In this document: in pieces, positions 27,717-40,023 of the stretch
How the letters are laid out: the number at the start of each line of letters is the position of its first letter
Numbering within the stretch: position 1 is the first letter of the stretch
NCBI RefSeq assembly: GCF_001436375.1
Contig: NZ_AZGA01000006.1
Coordinates: 1-59,686 of the forward strand
Direction: 5' to 3'
Length of the DNA: 59,686 bases
Source of the DNA: Agrilactobacillus composti DSM 18527 = JCM 14202
Lineage (GTDB): Bacteria > Bacillota > Bacilli > Lactobacillales > Lactobacillaceae
Notes under the pieces: generated by a model
The model's database searches: none
What the model was told of the DNA's origin: nothing
The model's input: only the letters and a program-made list of their open reading frames with translations
Made by a program: the position numbers and the translations under genes

Positions 27717-28328
27717 TTAAAACAGGCGCAATACATGACCAATGGTCCCACTTTCCAGGATGATCATAATCCCTAAACCGATGTAAATAATGGCCATGAT
27801 CCAATTGCCAAAACGGTCCAGGAATTTCTTGACTGGGGCCATTTGTGAGAACTTGTCCCCCAGCAAAACTAAGAAGTAAATACAAATTGTAAAAATAATC
27901 AAGGTAACTATCAATGGGCCCGTGGTTAATGAGACAAAGTAAGGCACAAACAGACCAATATTGTCCGCCCCACACGACGCAATCGTGATCAAGGCCACGG
28001 TACCAATTAAATTCTTATTTTGCCGGGCTTTAATTGTCTCATCGGCTTCAGCCGCTTCATCTTCGTCGCTAACCAGGTACTTGATTCCAAAGGCAATTGG
28101 TATCAAACCCAGAAAGCCCAACAACCATTTGGCCGGCACATAATGAAGAATAAAGGCAAAAAATAAACTGGCTAAAATTAAGATACCCGACCCTAAAAAC
28201 TGGCCAATATAAATTTGCTGGCGTTGTTTGGCGGAACGGTACTTTGAGAAAATCAGCATTAAAATAACTAACAAATCAATCGCAGTTGAAGCATAGAGAA
28301 TAATGGCCGTTATAATCGTTTCAATCAT
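27717..28328 (-). CDS. CadD family cadmium/cation resistance transporter
   Basis: A 203-residue polytopic protein of about six helices. TIASCGADNIGLFVPYF is the CadD/LysE-type signature, and a charged loop (DEDEAAEADE) lies between helices 3 and 4. Family members give modest cadmium resistance in Gram-positive bacteria, probably by efflux. GGAGG precedes the ATG. A short ORF ends in an ATGA overlap with this start, which may couple or attenuate translation. Confidence 0.85.
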   Translation of the reverse strand: MIETIITAIILYASTAIDLLVILMLIFSKYRSAKQRQQIYIGQFLGSGILILASLFFAFILHYVPAKWLLGFLGLIPIAFGIKYLVSDEDEAAEADETIKARQNKNLIGTVALITIASCGADNIGLFVPYFVSLTTGPLIVTLIIFTICIYFLVLLGDKFSQMAPVKKFLDRFGNWIMAIIYIGLGIMIILESGTIGHVLRLF

Positions 28329-28381
28329 TTTACGTTTCCTCCGTTGCTGATTTTACCAGTTGCTTTGGCCCAGTAGTACAT
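28325..28381 (-). CDS. Possible 18-codon leader peptide upstream of cadD-type gene
   Basis: ATG at 28381 opens a short ORF (peptide MYYWAKATGKISNGGNVK) whose TGA overlaps the CadD start as ATGA. GGGGCGG lies directly before it, closer than ideal. The surrounding leader of about 100 bases is richer in G and C than its flanks. It could be a coupling or attenuation peptide, or chance. Confidence 0.3.
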   Translation of the reverse strand: MYYWAKATGKISNGGNVK

Positions 28382-28515
28382 CCGCCCCAGCCAGTCCCAT
28401 GGTCAGCTTTAATAATCAATCTATTATACTATATCATGCCAGCCGCTACCTTCCTAGCCTTAGGGCATACTCGAATGTGGTGGGGTTTGTTGCCAAACAT
28501 CAAACTTAGCAAATC

Positions 28516-28560
28516 AAAAAAAGACTCAACGCAAAGCTGTGTCATAACAGTTTTGCGTTG
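28516..28560 (-). terminator. Terminator after the rlmD-like gene
   Basis: CAACGCAAAGCTGT (28527-28540) pairs with ACAGTTTTGCGTTG (28547-28560) with one mismatch-type pair, and seven T residues follow on the minus strand (A run 28516-28522). Confidence 0.85.
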
Positions 28561-28606
28561 AATCTTATAATTGGAAGCCCTTTTTCAGCAACACCAAGAC
28601 CAACGC

Positions 28607-29977
28607 TTAATCCTTGGTCAAAGCCGTCACACTTTCAATATGCGTGGTCATAGGGAACATGTCCACGGGTTGGGTACTTTTAGCACTGTAACCCAGTTCT
28701 TGGAACAATTGTAAGTCCCGGGCCAAGGTGGCTGGGTTACAACTGATATAAATCACTTTGCTAGGGCCAACTTTGCCCACTGCGTTGATAAATTCCGGGG
28801 TCAAGCCTTTACGGGGTGGATCTACCACCACGATGTCGGCACTTAAACCTTCTTCTTGCCATTTTGGCATAACGACTTCGGCCTTGCCAGTGACGAACTT
28901 GGCGTTGGTAGTGTTATTTAACTTAGCGTTGTGATTGGCATCTTTTACAGCGGTTTCCACCATTTCCACGCCCTGCACACTTTTAACGTGTTCGGCCATG
29001 GACAACCCGATGGTCCCAATCCCAGAATAGGCATCGATGACGGTTTCGTCGCCCGTTAAATCGGCGGCGTCAATGGCCGTTTGATAGAGAACTTGGGTTT
29101 GTTGGGGGTTGACTTGGTAGAAAGATTGGGCGGAAATATCGAATTTCAAACCTAATACTTCATCCCGCAATTGGGCGTTGCCATACAATAATTTATCGGT
29201 CTTGCCTAAAATAGCATTCCCCTTGGTGGGGTTGATATTTTGAATCACACTGACCACATCGGGAATTTCTTCGGTGATCATTTCCACCAAGGTCTTCTTA
29301 GACGCGATTTTTTCAGAACGGGTCACAAAAACAACCATCAATTCATTGGTGTAATAACCCCGACGAACCATGATATTCCGTAACACGCCACTGTGTTTGA
29401 ATTCATTATAAGGTTCAATTTGCAACCGGCGCACGATGTCTTGCAAAGTGGCCAAAGCCGCATCAATTTTACGATCTTGAATGAAGAAATCCGTCATGGG
29501 TACCAAATCATGGCTGTGCTTGCGGAAGAAGCCAATGGTAGCTTTGCCGTTGATTAAGCGCACCGGCACAGAAGCTTTATTGCGATAATGGGTGGGATCA
29601 GTCATCCCCAATGTGGGTTTTACCGCAATATCTAATTTAGCTTTGGCATACAAATTTTCGATTTGTTGTTGTTTGAAACGTAATTGGGCCCCGTAAGCCA
29701 AATGTTGCAGGGGGGCAATGCCGGTTTGGGTATATTGGCGGTCTTTGACCTCCACCCGATCAGCACTGGCGGTAATGATCCGGGTAGTTTTGGCAAAGCC
29801 AAAGCTCTTCCCTACTTTGGTAATCAAAGCTTCTACAGTTTCCCCAGGTAAGGCATTGTCCACAAAAATAGGATAGCCCTCAACTTTAGCCACCCCTAAG
29901 CCATCATAGGATAAGTCTTGGATAGTCAGCTCTTTTTTCTCATTTTTAGTAATTGGTGCTTGCATTTTTACTTTCAT
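28607..29977 (-). CDS. rlmD: 23S rRNA (uracil-5-)-methyltransferase, RlmD/TrmA family
   Basis: The 456-residue protein has an N-terminal TRAM domain (LTIQDLSYDGLGVAKVEGYPI), a central region, and the SAM-dependent methyltransferase core: SFYQVNPQQTQVLY, DAYSGIGTIGLSMA, VVVDPPRKGL and the catalytic YISCNPATLARDL. It makes 5-methyluridine in 23S rRNA; in Gram-positive bacteria one such enzyme (RlmCD) often modifies two sites. It follows dgkB as in many Firmicutes, but is separated from it by a terminator. AGAGGT lies before the ATG. Confidence 0.92.
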   Translation of the reverse strand: MKVKMQAPITKNEKKELTIQDLSYDGLGVAKVEGYPIFVDNALPGETVEALITKVGKSFGFAKTTRIITASADRVEVKDRQYTQTGIAPLQHLAYGAQLRFKQQQIENLYAKAKLDIAVKPTLGMTDPTHYRNKASVPVRLINGKATIGFFRKHSHDLVPMTDFFIQDRKIDAALATLQDIVRRLQIEPYNEFKHSGVLRNIMVRRGYYTNELMVVFVTRSEKIASKKTLVEMITEEIPDVVSVIQNINPTKGNAILGKTDKLLYGNAQLRDEVLGLKFDISAQSFYQVNPQQTQVLYQTAIDAADLTGDETVIDAYSGIGTIGLSMAEHVKSVQGVEMVETAVKDANHNAKLNNTTNAKFVTGKAEVVMPKWQEEGLSADIVVVDPPRKGLTPEFINAVGKVGPSKVIYISCNPATLARDLQLFQELGYSAKSTQPVDMFPMTTHIESVTALTKD

Positions 29978-30016
29978 CGAATACCTCTTTTTCTTAGTCG
30001 TGCTCCATCATATAAG

Positions 30017-30058
30017 AAAACGGCCCAAAAGGCAAGCTGTCAACTTACTTTTGGACCG
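30017..30058 (-). terminator. Terminator of the pcrA-to-dgkB operon
   Basis: CGGCCCAAAAG (30021-30031) pairs with CTTTTGGACCG (30048-30058) with one G-T pair, and TTTTC follows on the minus strand. Confidence 0.75.
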
Positions 30059-30065
30059 TGATTTA

Positions 30066-31121
30066 TCATTTATCCTCAGATTCAGCCGCCGACTTTTCAG
30101 CGTCCTTTGGCGCCTCTAAGGTATGGGCCGCATCTATTTTAGGTGTCACTGGGTCAGATGTTTCAGGGGCGTTTAGCGCTGCGGGCATATCATAGGTGAT
30201 GGCCGCATTGGGAATCGCGTCCACATCGGCAAAAAACTCAATATGCTGCTTTAAATTCACAAAGCGCATCGGTGCATCGCCACCGTATTCCCCATCCAAA
30301 TTGATCATCATCCGCTGACCGCCCTTGGATTTGGCATAAAGCTTGCGGGTCTTCACATAGATAATATTGTCATTATCTATATGGCGCCCCCCGTTTAAAA
30401 CCAAGGCCATCAACTTGAGCATTTCCCCCAAGTTAGAGGTTTTCACCACAATCAAAGAGAAATACCCATCATCTAAAGACGCATCAGGTACCAGGGATTC
30501 CATGCCGCCAACGGAATTGGTCATGGCGAGGAAAAACATGGAAGCCGGCCCATCATAAACCCCCTGGTCGTATTCCAAATGCATCTGGGTGGCCCGCATC
30601 CGGGGCAGCATTTCCGCACCTTTTAAGACATAGGCCAAGTAACCTAAAATCGACTTAAATTGCGAAGGTACTTCATAGGTCAATTCAGTCATGAAGCCCC
30701 CGCCGGCGATGTTGATAAAGTACTTATCGTTAGCTTTACCCACGTCCATTTTAACAGATTGATGCTTTAAAATGATTTTAGCGGCTTCGACGGGGTCTTC
30801 CCGAGGAATCTTCAAGGCGCGGGCATAGTCATTGGTGGTGCCAGCGGGAATGATGGCCATTTTAGGCCGCTTCTTCAAACCAGCGATGCCATTGACCACT
30901 TCATTGATCGTGCCATCCCCACCAGCGGCCACGATCAATCCAAATCCCTCTTTAGCAACACGTTGGGCTTCCTTGGCGGCTGATTCAGGCTCTCTGGTGG
31001 TTTGATAGGCACTGGCTTCGTAGCCAGCCTTCTCAAGAATATTCAAAATTTGGCCCACACTGCGTAACAGTGTTTCATGGCCTGCCGTGGGATTATAAAT
31101 TAATCTTGCCCGGACGCGCAT
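30066..31121 (-). CDS. dgkB: Diacylglycerol kinase
   Basis: The 351-residue DagK-fold lipid kinase has LIVAAGGDGTINEVVNGI (GGDGT nucleotide motif, residues 62-79), IIPAGTTNDYARAL and INIAGGGFMTELTYE. It phosphorylates diacylglycerol left by lipoteichoic acid synthesis, recycling it into phospholipid. The last 40 residues form an A/E/D/P-rich tail beyond the conserved fold, likely disordered. GAGGAGG precedes the ATG. The gene lies 30 bases after gatB and is probably the last gene of the pcrA operon. Confidence 0.94.
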   Translation of the reverse strand: MRVRARLIYNPTAGHETLLRSVGQILNILEKAGYEASAYQTTREPESAAKEAQRVAKEGFGLIVAAGGDGTINEVVNGIAGLKKRPKMAIIPAGTTNDYARALKIPREDPVEAAKIILKHQSVKMDVGKANDKYFINIAGGGFMTELTYEVPSQFKSILGYLAYVLKGAEMLPRMRATQMHLEYDQGVYDGPASMFFLAMTNSVGGMESLVPDASLDDGYFSLIVVKTSNLGEMLKLMALVLNGGRHIDNDNIIYVKTRKLYAKSKGGQRMMINLDGEYGGDAPMRFVNLKQHIEFFADVDAIPNAAITYDMPAALNAPETSDPVTPKIDAAHTLEAPKDAEKSAAESEDK

Positions 31122-31151
31122 GCTATTCTCCTCCTCGAGATAATTTTTAGA

Positions 31152-32582
31152 TTAACGTTTCTTTAATTCAGTCATTAAAATTTGATTGACCACTTTCGGA
31201 TTGGCTTTGCCCCGGGTTTGTTTCATGATTTGACCAATCAAGAAACCAACGGCCCGGTCTTTACCGTTCTTGAAATCATCAATCGATTGTTGGTTGCTGT
31301 CTAAGATACCGTCCACAATTGGCGTTAACTTCGCCGGATCAGATAATTGTACCATACCCTTATCTTCAACGTACTTTTTAGGTTCGGTGCCGTTAGTGAT
31401 GGTTTCTTGAAAGACCTTCTTGGCAATCTTAGAACTAATGGTGCCATCTTTGATCAAGTTGATCATGGCCGCCAAGTTCTCAGGAGTCAATTTGGTTTGG
31501 GGTAAGTCCACTTTATTTTCGTTCAAATAAGCATTTACTTCACCCATCAGCCAGTTGGAAACCTGCTTCGGATCAGCGTTGTGATTCACGGCAGCGTCAA
31601 AGAAATCAGACATTTCCTTGGTATTGGTGATAACTTGGGCATCATATTCAGGTAGGCCAAAGTCATTCACATAGCGATCCCGGCGTTTGTCCGGCATTTC
31701 AGGAATGCTGGCTTTGATTTCATTGATCCAGTCATCGCTAAGATGGAATGGGGGAATATCAGGTTCTGGGAAATAACGATAATCGTCAGACCCTTCCTTG
31801 ACCCGCATCAAATAAGTTTGGCCAGTGGCATCATCATAACGTCGGGTTTCTTGGCGAATGCTGCCCCCAGACATCAAGATTCGAGATTGCCGTTTTTCTT
31901 CATAGGCCAAGCCTTGGCGGACGAAGTTAAAGGAGTTCAAGTTCTTTAATTCCGTCTTTGTCCCATATTCGCTTTGGCCAATGGGGCGAATGGAGATATT
32001 GGTGTCCACCCGCATGGAACCTTCTTCCATCTTCACGTCAGAAGCCCCGGTAAATTGCACGATTTGCCGTAATTTTTCCAAATAAGCATAAGCTTCGTCT
32101 GGGGAAGCAATATCTGGCTTGGAGACAATTTCAATCAAAGGTGTCCCCTGCCGGTTTAAATCCACATAAGAATAGCCGTCTTCAGAATGGGTATTCTTCC
32201 CAGCATCTTCTTCCACGTGGAGTTCGGCGATCCCGATTTTCTTCTTTTGGCCGTCAACTTCAATTTCAACCCAGCCATCGGTACCTAAAGGTTTTTCAAA
32301 TTGGGTAATTTGATAGGCTTTAGGATTATCTGGATAGAAGTAGTTTTTCCGGTCAAAGTGGGTATCTTTGGTGACATTGGCGTTTAGCGCCAACGCCACC
32401 ATGATGCCGTAGCGGTAAGCTTGCTTGTTGACCTTTGGCAAAACGCCCGGGAAACCAAAATCAATGACGTTGGTATTGGTATTGGGTTCATCCCCAAATT
32501 CAACGGGCGATGGACTAAACATTTTTGTCTTTGTCTTTAACTCAACATGGACTTCAAGACCAATTGTTGTTTCAAAATTCAT
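31152..32582 (-). CDS. gatB: Asp-tRNA(Asn)/Glu-tRNA(Gln) amidotransferase subunit B
   Basis: This 476-residue protein of standard length begins with [20 protein letters not shown] and has the GatB tract [17 protein letters not shown], the kinase-like core, and a C-terminal YqeY-like tRNA-binding tail ([14 protein letters not shown]-type end, [12 protein letters not shown]). It activates the misacylated tRNA side chain with ATP and accepts ammonia from GatA. Its ATG overlaps the gatA stop by one base (TAATG), so translation is coupled. AAAGGAGG precedes it. Confidence 0.98.
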   Translation of the reverse strand: MNFETTIGLEVHVELKTKTKMFSPSPVEFGDEPNTNTNVIDFGFPGVLPKVNKQAYRYGIMVALALNANVTKDTHFDRKNYFYPDNPKAYQITQFEKPLGTDGWVEIEVDGQKKKIGIAELHVEEDAGKNTHSEDGYSYVDLNRQGTPLIEIVSKPDIASPDEAYAYLEKLRQIVQFTGASDVKMEEGSMRVDTNISIRPIGQSEYGTKTELKNLNSFNFVRQGLAYEEKRQSRILMSGGSIRQETRRYDDATGQTYLMRVKEGSDDYRYFPEPDIPPFHLSDDWINEIKASIPEMPDKRRDRYVNDFGLPEYDAQVITNTKEMSDFFDAAVNHNADPKQVSNWLMGEVNAYLNENKVDLPQTKLTPENLAAMINLIKDGTISSKIAKKVFQETITNGTEPKKYVEDKGMVQLSDPAKLTPIVDGILDSNQQSIDDFKNGKDRAVGFLIGQIMKQTRGKANPKVVNQILMTELKKR

Positions 32583-34054
32583 TAATTTTGACCTCCTTTA
32601 AATGCTGGAACTTGGTTGTGGAAATCAGTATGCCGTTCAAAGGCATCGGCTGCTTTGAAGATGGTAGCTTCATCTAAAGCCTTAGCCATCAATTGCACAC
32701 CGATTGGTAAGCCATCTTTGGAGAAACCAGCAGGTACAGAGGCGGCTGGAATCCCAGCTAAGTTGGCGGGAATCGTCAAAATATCATTTAAGTACATGGT
32801 GACGGGATCTGTGATCTTTTCACCCAAACCAAAGGCTGACGTTGGGGCGGTTGGGCCTAGCACCAGGTCATATTTTTCAAATAATTGGTCAAAGTCTCGC
32901 TTCACTAAAGTCCGCACTTGGGCAGCTTTCTTGAAGTAAGCGTCATAATAACCGGCGGATAAAGAGAAGGACCCTAACATGATCCGACGTTTAACTTCAT
33001 CGCCAAACCCTTCAGAACGGGAACGGACATAAACACTCTTCAAAGAGTTCACATCTTTAGCCCGGAAGCCATAACGAATACCATCATAACGTTGCAAGTT
33101 AGAAGACGCTTCAGAAGAGGCAATGATGTAATAAGCGGGTACAGCATATTTGGTATAAGGTAACGTGACTTCTTCAACGGTAGCCCCTAATTTTTCAAAG
33201 GTAGCAATGGCCGCTTTAATAGCGCTGACCACGTCGTCATCCACACCCTCATCCATATATTCCTTAGGTACAGCAATCTTTAAACCCTTAATATCTTGGT
33301 TTAAAGCAGCGGTAAAGTCTGGCACATCAGCAGCTGCACTGGTGCCATCGTGTTCATCATGGCCACTAATGGCATTTAAGACCAAAGCACTGTCTTTAAT
33401 AGTCCGCGACATGACCCCAATTTGATCCAAACTAGATCCAAAGGCCATCAAGCCCCACCGGGAAACTCGACCGTATGTAGGTTTGATCCCAAAGATCCCA
33501 TTGAAAGCGGCAGGTTGGCGGATGGAACCCCCGGTATCTGTCCCTAAAGCAGCGATGACTTCCCCAGCAGCGACTGCGGCTGCGGAGCCACCTGAAGAGC
33601 CCCCAGGTACTTTATCCAAGTTCCAAGGGTTATGGGTCTTGCCGAAGTAACTGGTTTCTGTAGACCCACCCATGGCGAATTCATCCATGTTGGTCTTCCC
33701 AACGGTGATGGTATCTAAGGCGTCTAATTTATCCATGACTGTGGCGTTATAAACCGGCATGAAATTGTCCAAAATGTGGCTGGCAGCAGTTGTTTTCAAG
33801 CCTTTGGTCACGATATTGTCTTTGATACCTAAAGGAATCCCACTTAATAAGTTATCTGGGTCAACGCCCTTTTCGTCTAAGGCATCGGCTTGTTTTAAAG
33901 CAGCTTCCTTATTCAAAGTGATGAAAGCATTGACCTTACCTTCAGTTTTGTCAATGTAGTCATAAGTTGCTTCGACTAATTGTCGAACGGAAATCTCTTT
34001 ACGAACAAGTTTGTCATGTAGGCTGGTAATATCTTCGTTAAAATAATCCACCAA
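32582..34054 (-). CDS. gatA: Asp-tRNA(Asn)/Glu-tRNA(Gln) amidotransferase subunit A
   Basis: The 490-residue amidase-signature enzyme has [10 protein letters not shown] with the catalytic Lys, the Gly/Ser-rich stretch [16 protein letters not shown], and [12 protein letters not shown] with the nucleophilic Ser. It hydrolyses glutamine to supply ammonia to GatB. The start is TTG directly after the gatC stop, with GGAGG five bases before; the next codon, GTG, is equally possible. Second gene of the gatCAB block. Confidence 0.98.
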   Translation of the reverse strand: MVDYFNEDITSLHDKLVRKEISVRQLVEATYDYIDKTEGKVNAFITLNKEAALKQADALDEKGVDPDNLLSGIPLGIKDNIVTKGLKTTAASHILDNFMPVYNATVMDKLDALDTITVGKTNMDEFAMGGSTETSYFGKTHNPWNLDKVPGGSSGGSAAAVAAGEVIAALGTDTGGSIRQPAAFNGIFGIKPTYGRVSRWGLMAFGSSLDQIGVMSRTIKDSALVLNAISGHDEHDGTSAAADVPDFTAALNQDIKGLKIAVPKEYMDEGVDDDVVSAIKAAIATFEKLGATVEEVTLPYTKYAVPAYYIIASSEASSNLQRYDGIRYGFRAKDVNSLKSVYVRSRSEGFGDEVKRRIMLGSFSLSAGYYDAYFKKAAQVRTLVKRDFDQLFEKYDLVLGPTAPTSAFGLGEKITDPVTMYLNDILTIPANLAGIPAASVPAGFSKDGLPIGVQLMAKALDEATIFKAADAFERHTDFHNQVPAFKGGQN

Positions 34055-34351
34055 CTAGTCCTCCTCTTTGTCGATAATTGCCGGCACGCGAATCAAGCCG
34101 TCCCGTTCTTCTGGCACATTCTTCAATAAGGCCGCCCGACCTTCGCCTTTTTGCGGTACATCGTCTCTAAAGACATTCACGGCACTGGTCACATGGGTCG
34201 TGGGTTCGATGCCGGTGGTATCGACTTCATTTAATTGATCCACGAAGTCCACAATTTTGTCTAATTGCGTTGTAAAATTATTTAATTGCGCCTCATCAAA
34301 TTCTAAGCGCGCTAAATCAGCAACGTGAGTAACTTGTTCCTTTGAAATCAT
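34055..34351 (-). CDS. gatC: Asp-tRNA(Asn)/Glu-tRNA(Gln) amidotransferase subunit C
   Basis: The 98-residue protein has the GatC pattern HVADLARLEFDEAQL at the start, IVDFVDQLNEVDTTGIEPTTH in the middle, and the proline-free basic end. It wraps around and stabilises the GatA-GatB complex. AGGAGAG precedes the ATG. It follows camS by about 100 bases that contain a weak hairpin. Confidence 0.97.
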   Translation of the reverse strand: MISKEQVTHVADLARLEFDEAQLNNFTTQLDKIVDFVDQLNEVDTTGIEPTTHVTSAVNVFRDDVPQKGEGRAALLKNVPEERDGLIRVPAIIDKEED

Positions 34352-34450
34352 TGGCGACTCTCTCCTCTTTCTTGCTAAATTCTTAGATAACCAATTATTA
34401 ACTCATATATTGTACCATAGCCCCATTAAACTGGGGGCTAAGTTTTATAA

Positions 34451-35626
34451 CTAATAGGAACCGAAAACGTGCGTTGAAAAGTCTTTGCCACCACGACTCC
34501 GGGCCACATAGGCTTGCATGCCTTGGGTGGACATAATGTTGATATTGATCGGCACGTTCCTTGGCAAATAACGACCCGCCGCTTGGGCAATGTATTGGGT
34601 GAAACTAGTGATTTCCGTTTCCCCATAAAATTGCGTATTCACAGTGATATTCATCCCCGTCAACTGGTTGTTATCATAATGAGCTTGGGCCACGACCCCG
34701 GAGAGGTTCGGGAAGAAGCTTTGAATCTGGGTCTTAAAGTTGGAAAAAGCATCACTGTCCCCAGAATTGACCGCTTTTTCATCATTGATCGTTGGTAAAA
34801 CCTGGTTCTTCTGATTCACGGTCGTCCACTTAGCGACTTTTTGACTGCCCCCTTTATTGGTAGAGGTGGCCACAAAAGTCCCACCCACTAAGCTATCCTT
34901 AGGGGCTTGTTTATAAATACCAATAATAATGGGCACATTCTTTAAATCCGCCCGTTGCCGCAGGCGGGCCAAAACCGTATTGGCCATCTGCTTACCCTGT
35001 TCCAGTAACTGGGCATCGGAAATTTCGGTCTTAAATTCAGCACCGTATGTTTCCTTTTGGTAATAATCCACACTGTTCATCCCCAGGGCAATGCTGACAC
35101 CACCCAATGTTAAACTTTTATTGTTGGTTTGACTCACATAATCCTGTTCCACGATTTGTTGTAAGTACAGGGGATTTCGGGTGTTGGGTTCCTTTTTATT
35201 ATTATCTTCTGGATTTAACCCCTCGGGATTTTCCTTGGACTTCCGAGCCAACCAACCGGTGGACGGCGTACTGTTATCAGAGGATTGCACCAAGAGTGTG
35301 GACTTCTTCAAGTATTGGCCTTCTTGGAGTAAGTACTTATCCGTGGGAAATTCGGTCTTGGATAAATTGGTCAAACCAGTCTCAATACTTTGGACATTTA
35401 ACATATTATCGGTTTGGGTCACGGTCAACCCCCGGGCAGCACTGGTCTTATAACGGCCATTTTCAATGACGCCGGTGTAGTTATCCTCACCGGTTTGCCC
35501 AGTGGTCTGGACACCTTTACTGTTGGCGGTATTAGCGGTGGTGCCGGTGCCAGAACCCTTTAAGTTCCCACAGCCAGCCAGTACCAATAAAGCCGCCAGG
35601 GCTAAAACTAATTTTGTACGTTTCAA
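34451..35626 (-). CDS. camS: CamS family sex-pheromone-type lipoprotein
   Basis: The 391-residue protein has a lipoprotein signal (LALAALLVLAGCGN, lipobox LAGC with lipidated Cys19), a G/T/N-rich linker, and the CamS domain. In enterococci and staphylococci the cleaved signal peptide of such proteins yields a hydrophobic pheromone; here the signal core is LVLALAALLVLAG, and no pheromone activity can be claimed. The start is TTG with GGAGG six bases upstream. Its place between ligA and gatC is conserved in Firmicutes. Confidence 0.92.
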   Translation of the reverse strand: MKRTKLVLALAALLVLAGCGNLKGSGTGTTANTANSKGVQTTGQTGEDNYTGVIENGRYKTSAARGLTVTQTDNMLNVQSIETGLTNLSKTEFPTDKYLLQEGQYLKKSTLLVQSSDNSTPSTGWLARKSKENPEGLNPEDNNKKEPNTRNPLYLQQIVEQDYVSQTNNKSLTLGGVSIALGMNSVDYYQKETYGAEFKTEISDAQLLEQGKQMANTVLARLRQRADLKNVPIIIGIYKQAPKDSLVGGTFVATSTNKGGSQKVAKWTTVNQKNQVLPTINDEKAVNSGDSDAFSNFKTQIQSFFPNLSGVVAQAHYDNNQLTGMNITVNTQFYGETEITSFTQYIAQAAGRYLPRNVPININIMSTQGMQAYVARSRGGKDFSTHVFGSY

Positions 35627-35643
35627 AATGATCCTCCTGAATG

Positions 35644-37677
<2,034 letters not shown>

Positions 37678-37693
37678 CTAATCACCTGCTTCT

Positions 37694-39934
37694 TTACTCA
37701 TGGACTTTTTCAATGGGGGCAAAGGCGGCTAACAGCCGCTTGACGCCCTCTGCTTTAAAGGCAATGTCTAATTCCGCATTTTCACCACTGCCACTGACCT
37801 TCACCACGGTCCCAGTGCCCCACTTCTTATGGGTCACTTTATCCCCAGCTTGCCAGCTTTCTTTGCCAGCCCCACTGGTTTTGGCCACAGGTCCCGCGGC
37901 TCGGGCTTGGCTGTAAGTCCCCGCGGTGGCCCGTTGGAATTGATTGTCTGCGCGACTGTTGCCACTGCGTTTTCTAAAGGGAATGGCGGCGACATTTTGA
38001 TTGGCGTAATCGATTTGATCATCATCGATTTCTGAAATAAAGCGAGAAGCCGGGTTACTTTGGGTCCGGCCGTACAAGACCCGGGCGTAGGCATTGGTCA
38101 AATACAGTTTCTTTTGGGCGCGGGTAATGCCCACATAGGCCAAGCGCCGTTCTTCTTCCAATTGGTCCTCGTCTTGGGCTGCCCGGGCCAAGGGGAAGAT
38201 ACCTTCTTCCATCCCGATCAAAAATACCACGGGGAATTCCAAGCCCTTGGCTGCATGGAGGGTCATCAAGGTAACTTCACTGGCTTCTTCTAAATCATCT
38301 TGATCAGAGACTAGGGCTAAGTCTGCTAAGAAATCCACGAACTTGTCACTGTCTTCATTTTCGGGTTCATAAGTTTCATCAAATTTTTGGGTCACGGAGA
38401 GTAATTCTTCAATATTTTCAATCCGGGTGTTGGCTTCCAAGTTATTTTGCTTCTTCAAAGCCTCCAAATAACCAGTCTTGTCCAACATAGCCTGGGTCAA
38501 ATCCGTCAGACTTAAATTAGCCACTTGTTGGCGCAGGTCATAGATGATATTGCCAAAGTCCCCCAAGTTGCCCCGGGCCCGGCCGCCAATGTTTGAGGTG
38601 TCGATATTCAAACAAGCTTCTAACAGCGACGCATTTTGTTCGTCGGCAAAATCTCGTAGTTTTTCAAGGGTGCCCGGGCCAATGCCCCGCTTAGGTACAT
38701 TGATCACTCGGTTAAAGCTCATGTCATCTTTAGGATTGGCAATCAGGCGCAAATAGGCCAGCACATCTTTAATTTCCCGCCGGTCGTAGAACTTATGACC
38801 GCCGACAATTTTATAAGGGACGTTGGCCTTGATGAGATTTTCTTCAATCACCCGAGATTGGGCATTGGTCCGGTACAAAATCGCAAAGTCTCCGTAGTGA
38901 TAGTGGGCTTCGGTCATTTGTTGTTGGATCTGGTTGATTACGTATAAGGATTCATCTTGTTCACTTTGGCCCCGGTAATAAGTGATTTTAGGGCCTTCTT
39001 GATTATCCGTCCAAAGGTTCTTAGGCTTACGAACTTGGTTGTTTTGAATCACGTCGTTAGCCGCCTTTAAAATATGCTTGGTGGAGCGGTAATTTTGTTC
39101 CAGCATCACAGTTTTGGCATCGGTATAATCTTTTTCAAAGTTCAAGATGTTATTCATGTTGGCACCCCGCCAACCATAAATACTCTGGTCCGCATCCCCC
39201 ACCACGCATAAGTTGTGGTATTGAGCCGCCAGCATCTTCACCAGCATGTATTGAGCTTCATTGGTATCCTGATACTCATCCACATGGATATATTGGAACT
39301 TATTTTGGTAAAAGCTCAAGGTTGGCCGGTCAGCTTGGAACAATTGAATGGTCAACATGATCAAGTCATCAAAATCCATGGCTTGGTCTGCTTGTAAACT
39401 CCGTTGATATTGGCTGTAAACCTTTTGGACCACTTCTTCAAATAAAGTCTCGGCATGATAGTCTTCAGGGGTGATCAATTCGTTTTTGGCGTTGCTGATA
39501 TTATTTAAGATACTTCTAGGATCAAATTGCTTGGGATCTATATTGAGACGCCGTAAAATTTGTTTCACTAAGGTTAATTGTTCAGAAGGATCGGCGATGG
39601 TAAAGGAGCGGCTGTAGCCGATTTTTTCACTTTCCCGGCGTAAAATCCGGACACATAACGCATGGAACGTGGATACCCAAACGGCTTCGGCATCTTCTTG
39701 GTCCAATAATTGGCCCACCCGTTCTTTCATTTCCTTGGCCGCTTTATTGGTAAAGGTGATGGCCAAAATATGCCAGGGCGTCACACCTTTTTCTTCGATC
39801 AAATAGGCCACCCGGTGTGTGAGAACACGGGTCTTACCACTACCGGCGCCGGCCATAATCAACAAAGGTCCCTCCGTGGTTTGGACGGCCTCTTTTTGTT
39901 TGTCATTTAATTTTGCTAATAAATCCGTATCCAT
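37694..39934 (-). CDS. pcrA: ATP-dependent DNA helicase PcrA
   Basis: The protein is 746 residues from ATG 39934, chosen because AAAGGA is correctly placed; the ORF is open 23 codons upstream. UvrD/PcrA superfamily 1 motifs run in order: LLIMAGAGSGKTRVL (Walker A), AITFTNKAAKEMKERV, VDEYQDTNEAQY (Walker B), VVGDADQSIYGWRGA, LEQNYRST, TLMTLHAAKGLEFPVVF and EERRLAYVGITRAQ. The C-terminal Tudor-like end binds RNA polymerase in relatives. First gene of the conserved pcrA-ligA-camS-gatCAB-dgkB operon. Confidence 0.98.
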   Translation of the reverse strand: MDTDLLAKLNDKQKEAVQTTEGPLLIMAGAGSGKTRVLTHRVAYLIEEKGVTPWHILAITFTNKAAKEMKERVGQLLDQEDAEAVWVSTFHALCVRILRRESEKIGYSRSFTIADPSEQLTLVKQILRRLNIDPKQFDPRSILNNISNAKNELITPEDYHAETLFEEVVQKVYSQYQRSLQADQAMDFDDLIMLTIQLFQADRPTLSFYQNKFQYIHVDEYQDTNEAQYMLVKMLAAQYHNLCVVGDADQSIYGWRGANMNNILNFEKDYTDAKTVMLEQNYRSTKHILKAANDVIQNNQVRKPKNLWTDNQEGPKITYYRGQSEQDESLYVINQIQQQMTEAHYHYGDFAILYRTNAQSRVIEENLIKANVPYKIVGGHKFYDRREIKDVLAYLRLIANPKDDMSFNRVINVPKRGIGPGTLEKLRDFADEQNASLLEACLNIDTSNIGGRARGNLGDFGNIIYDLRQQVANLSLTDLTQAMLDKTGYLEALKKQNNLEANTRIENIEELLSVTQKFDETYEPENEDSDKFVDFLADLALVSDQDDLEEASEVTLMTLHAAKGLEFPVVFLIGMEEGIFPLARAAQDEDQLEEERRLAYVGITRAQKKLYLTNAYARVLYGRTQSNPASRFISEIDDDQIDYANQNVAAIPFRKRSGNSRADNQFQRATAGTYSQARAAGPVAKTSGAGKESWQAGDKVTHKKWGTGTVVKVSGSGENAELDIAFKAEGVKRLLAAFAPIEKVHE

Positions 39935-39968
39935 AGTCCATTCCTTTCTGAGTTGAAAAGTACCCTTC

Positions 39969-39997
39969 ATTATAACAAACTTACAGGGGATTTTCAC
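39969..39997 (-). promoter_or_regulatory. Promoter of the pcrA operon
   Basis: On the minus strand a perfect TATAAT (39969-39974) lies 17 bases after GTGAAA (39992-39997), about 35 bases before the pcrA start. Confidence 0.6.
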
Positions 39998-40023
39998 CAT
40001 CACCCCTAGGGGAAGTGCGCCCT

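Noticed and set aside
28329-28430. Metal riboswitch (yybP-ykoY type) in the CadD leader
   Set aside because: The conserved core sequences of that riboswitch were not seen.
34418-34440. Hairpin TAGCCCC/GGGGCTA between camS and gatC
   Set aside because: No T tract follows and the genes form a conserved operon, so it is not called a terminator.
34514-35470. Plus-strand open frames opposite camS
   Set aside because: They mirror the lipoprotein gene, have no ribosome-binding sites and no recognisable product.
37713-40000. Several open frames of 60-86 codons on both strands inside pcrA
   Set aside because: They lie within a highly conserved gene, lack ribosome-binding sites and are codon-bias shadows.
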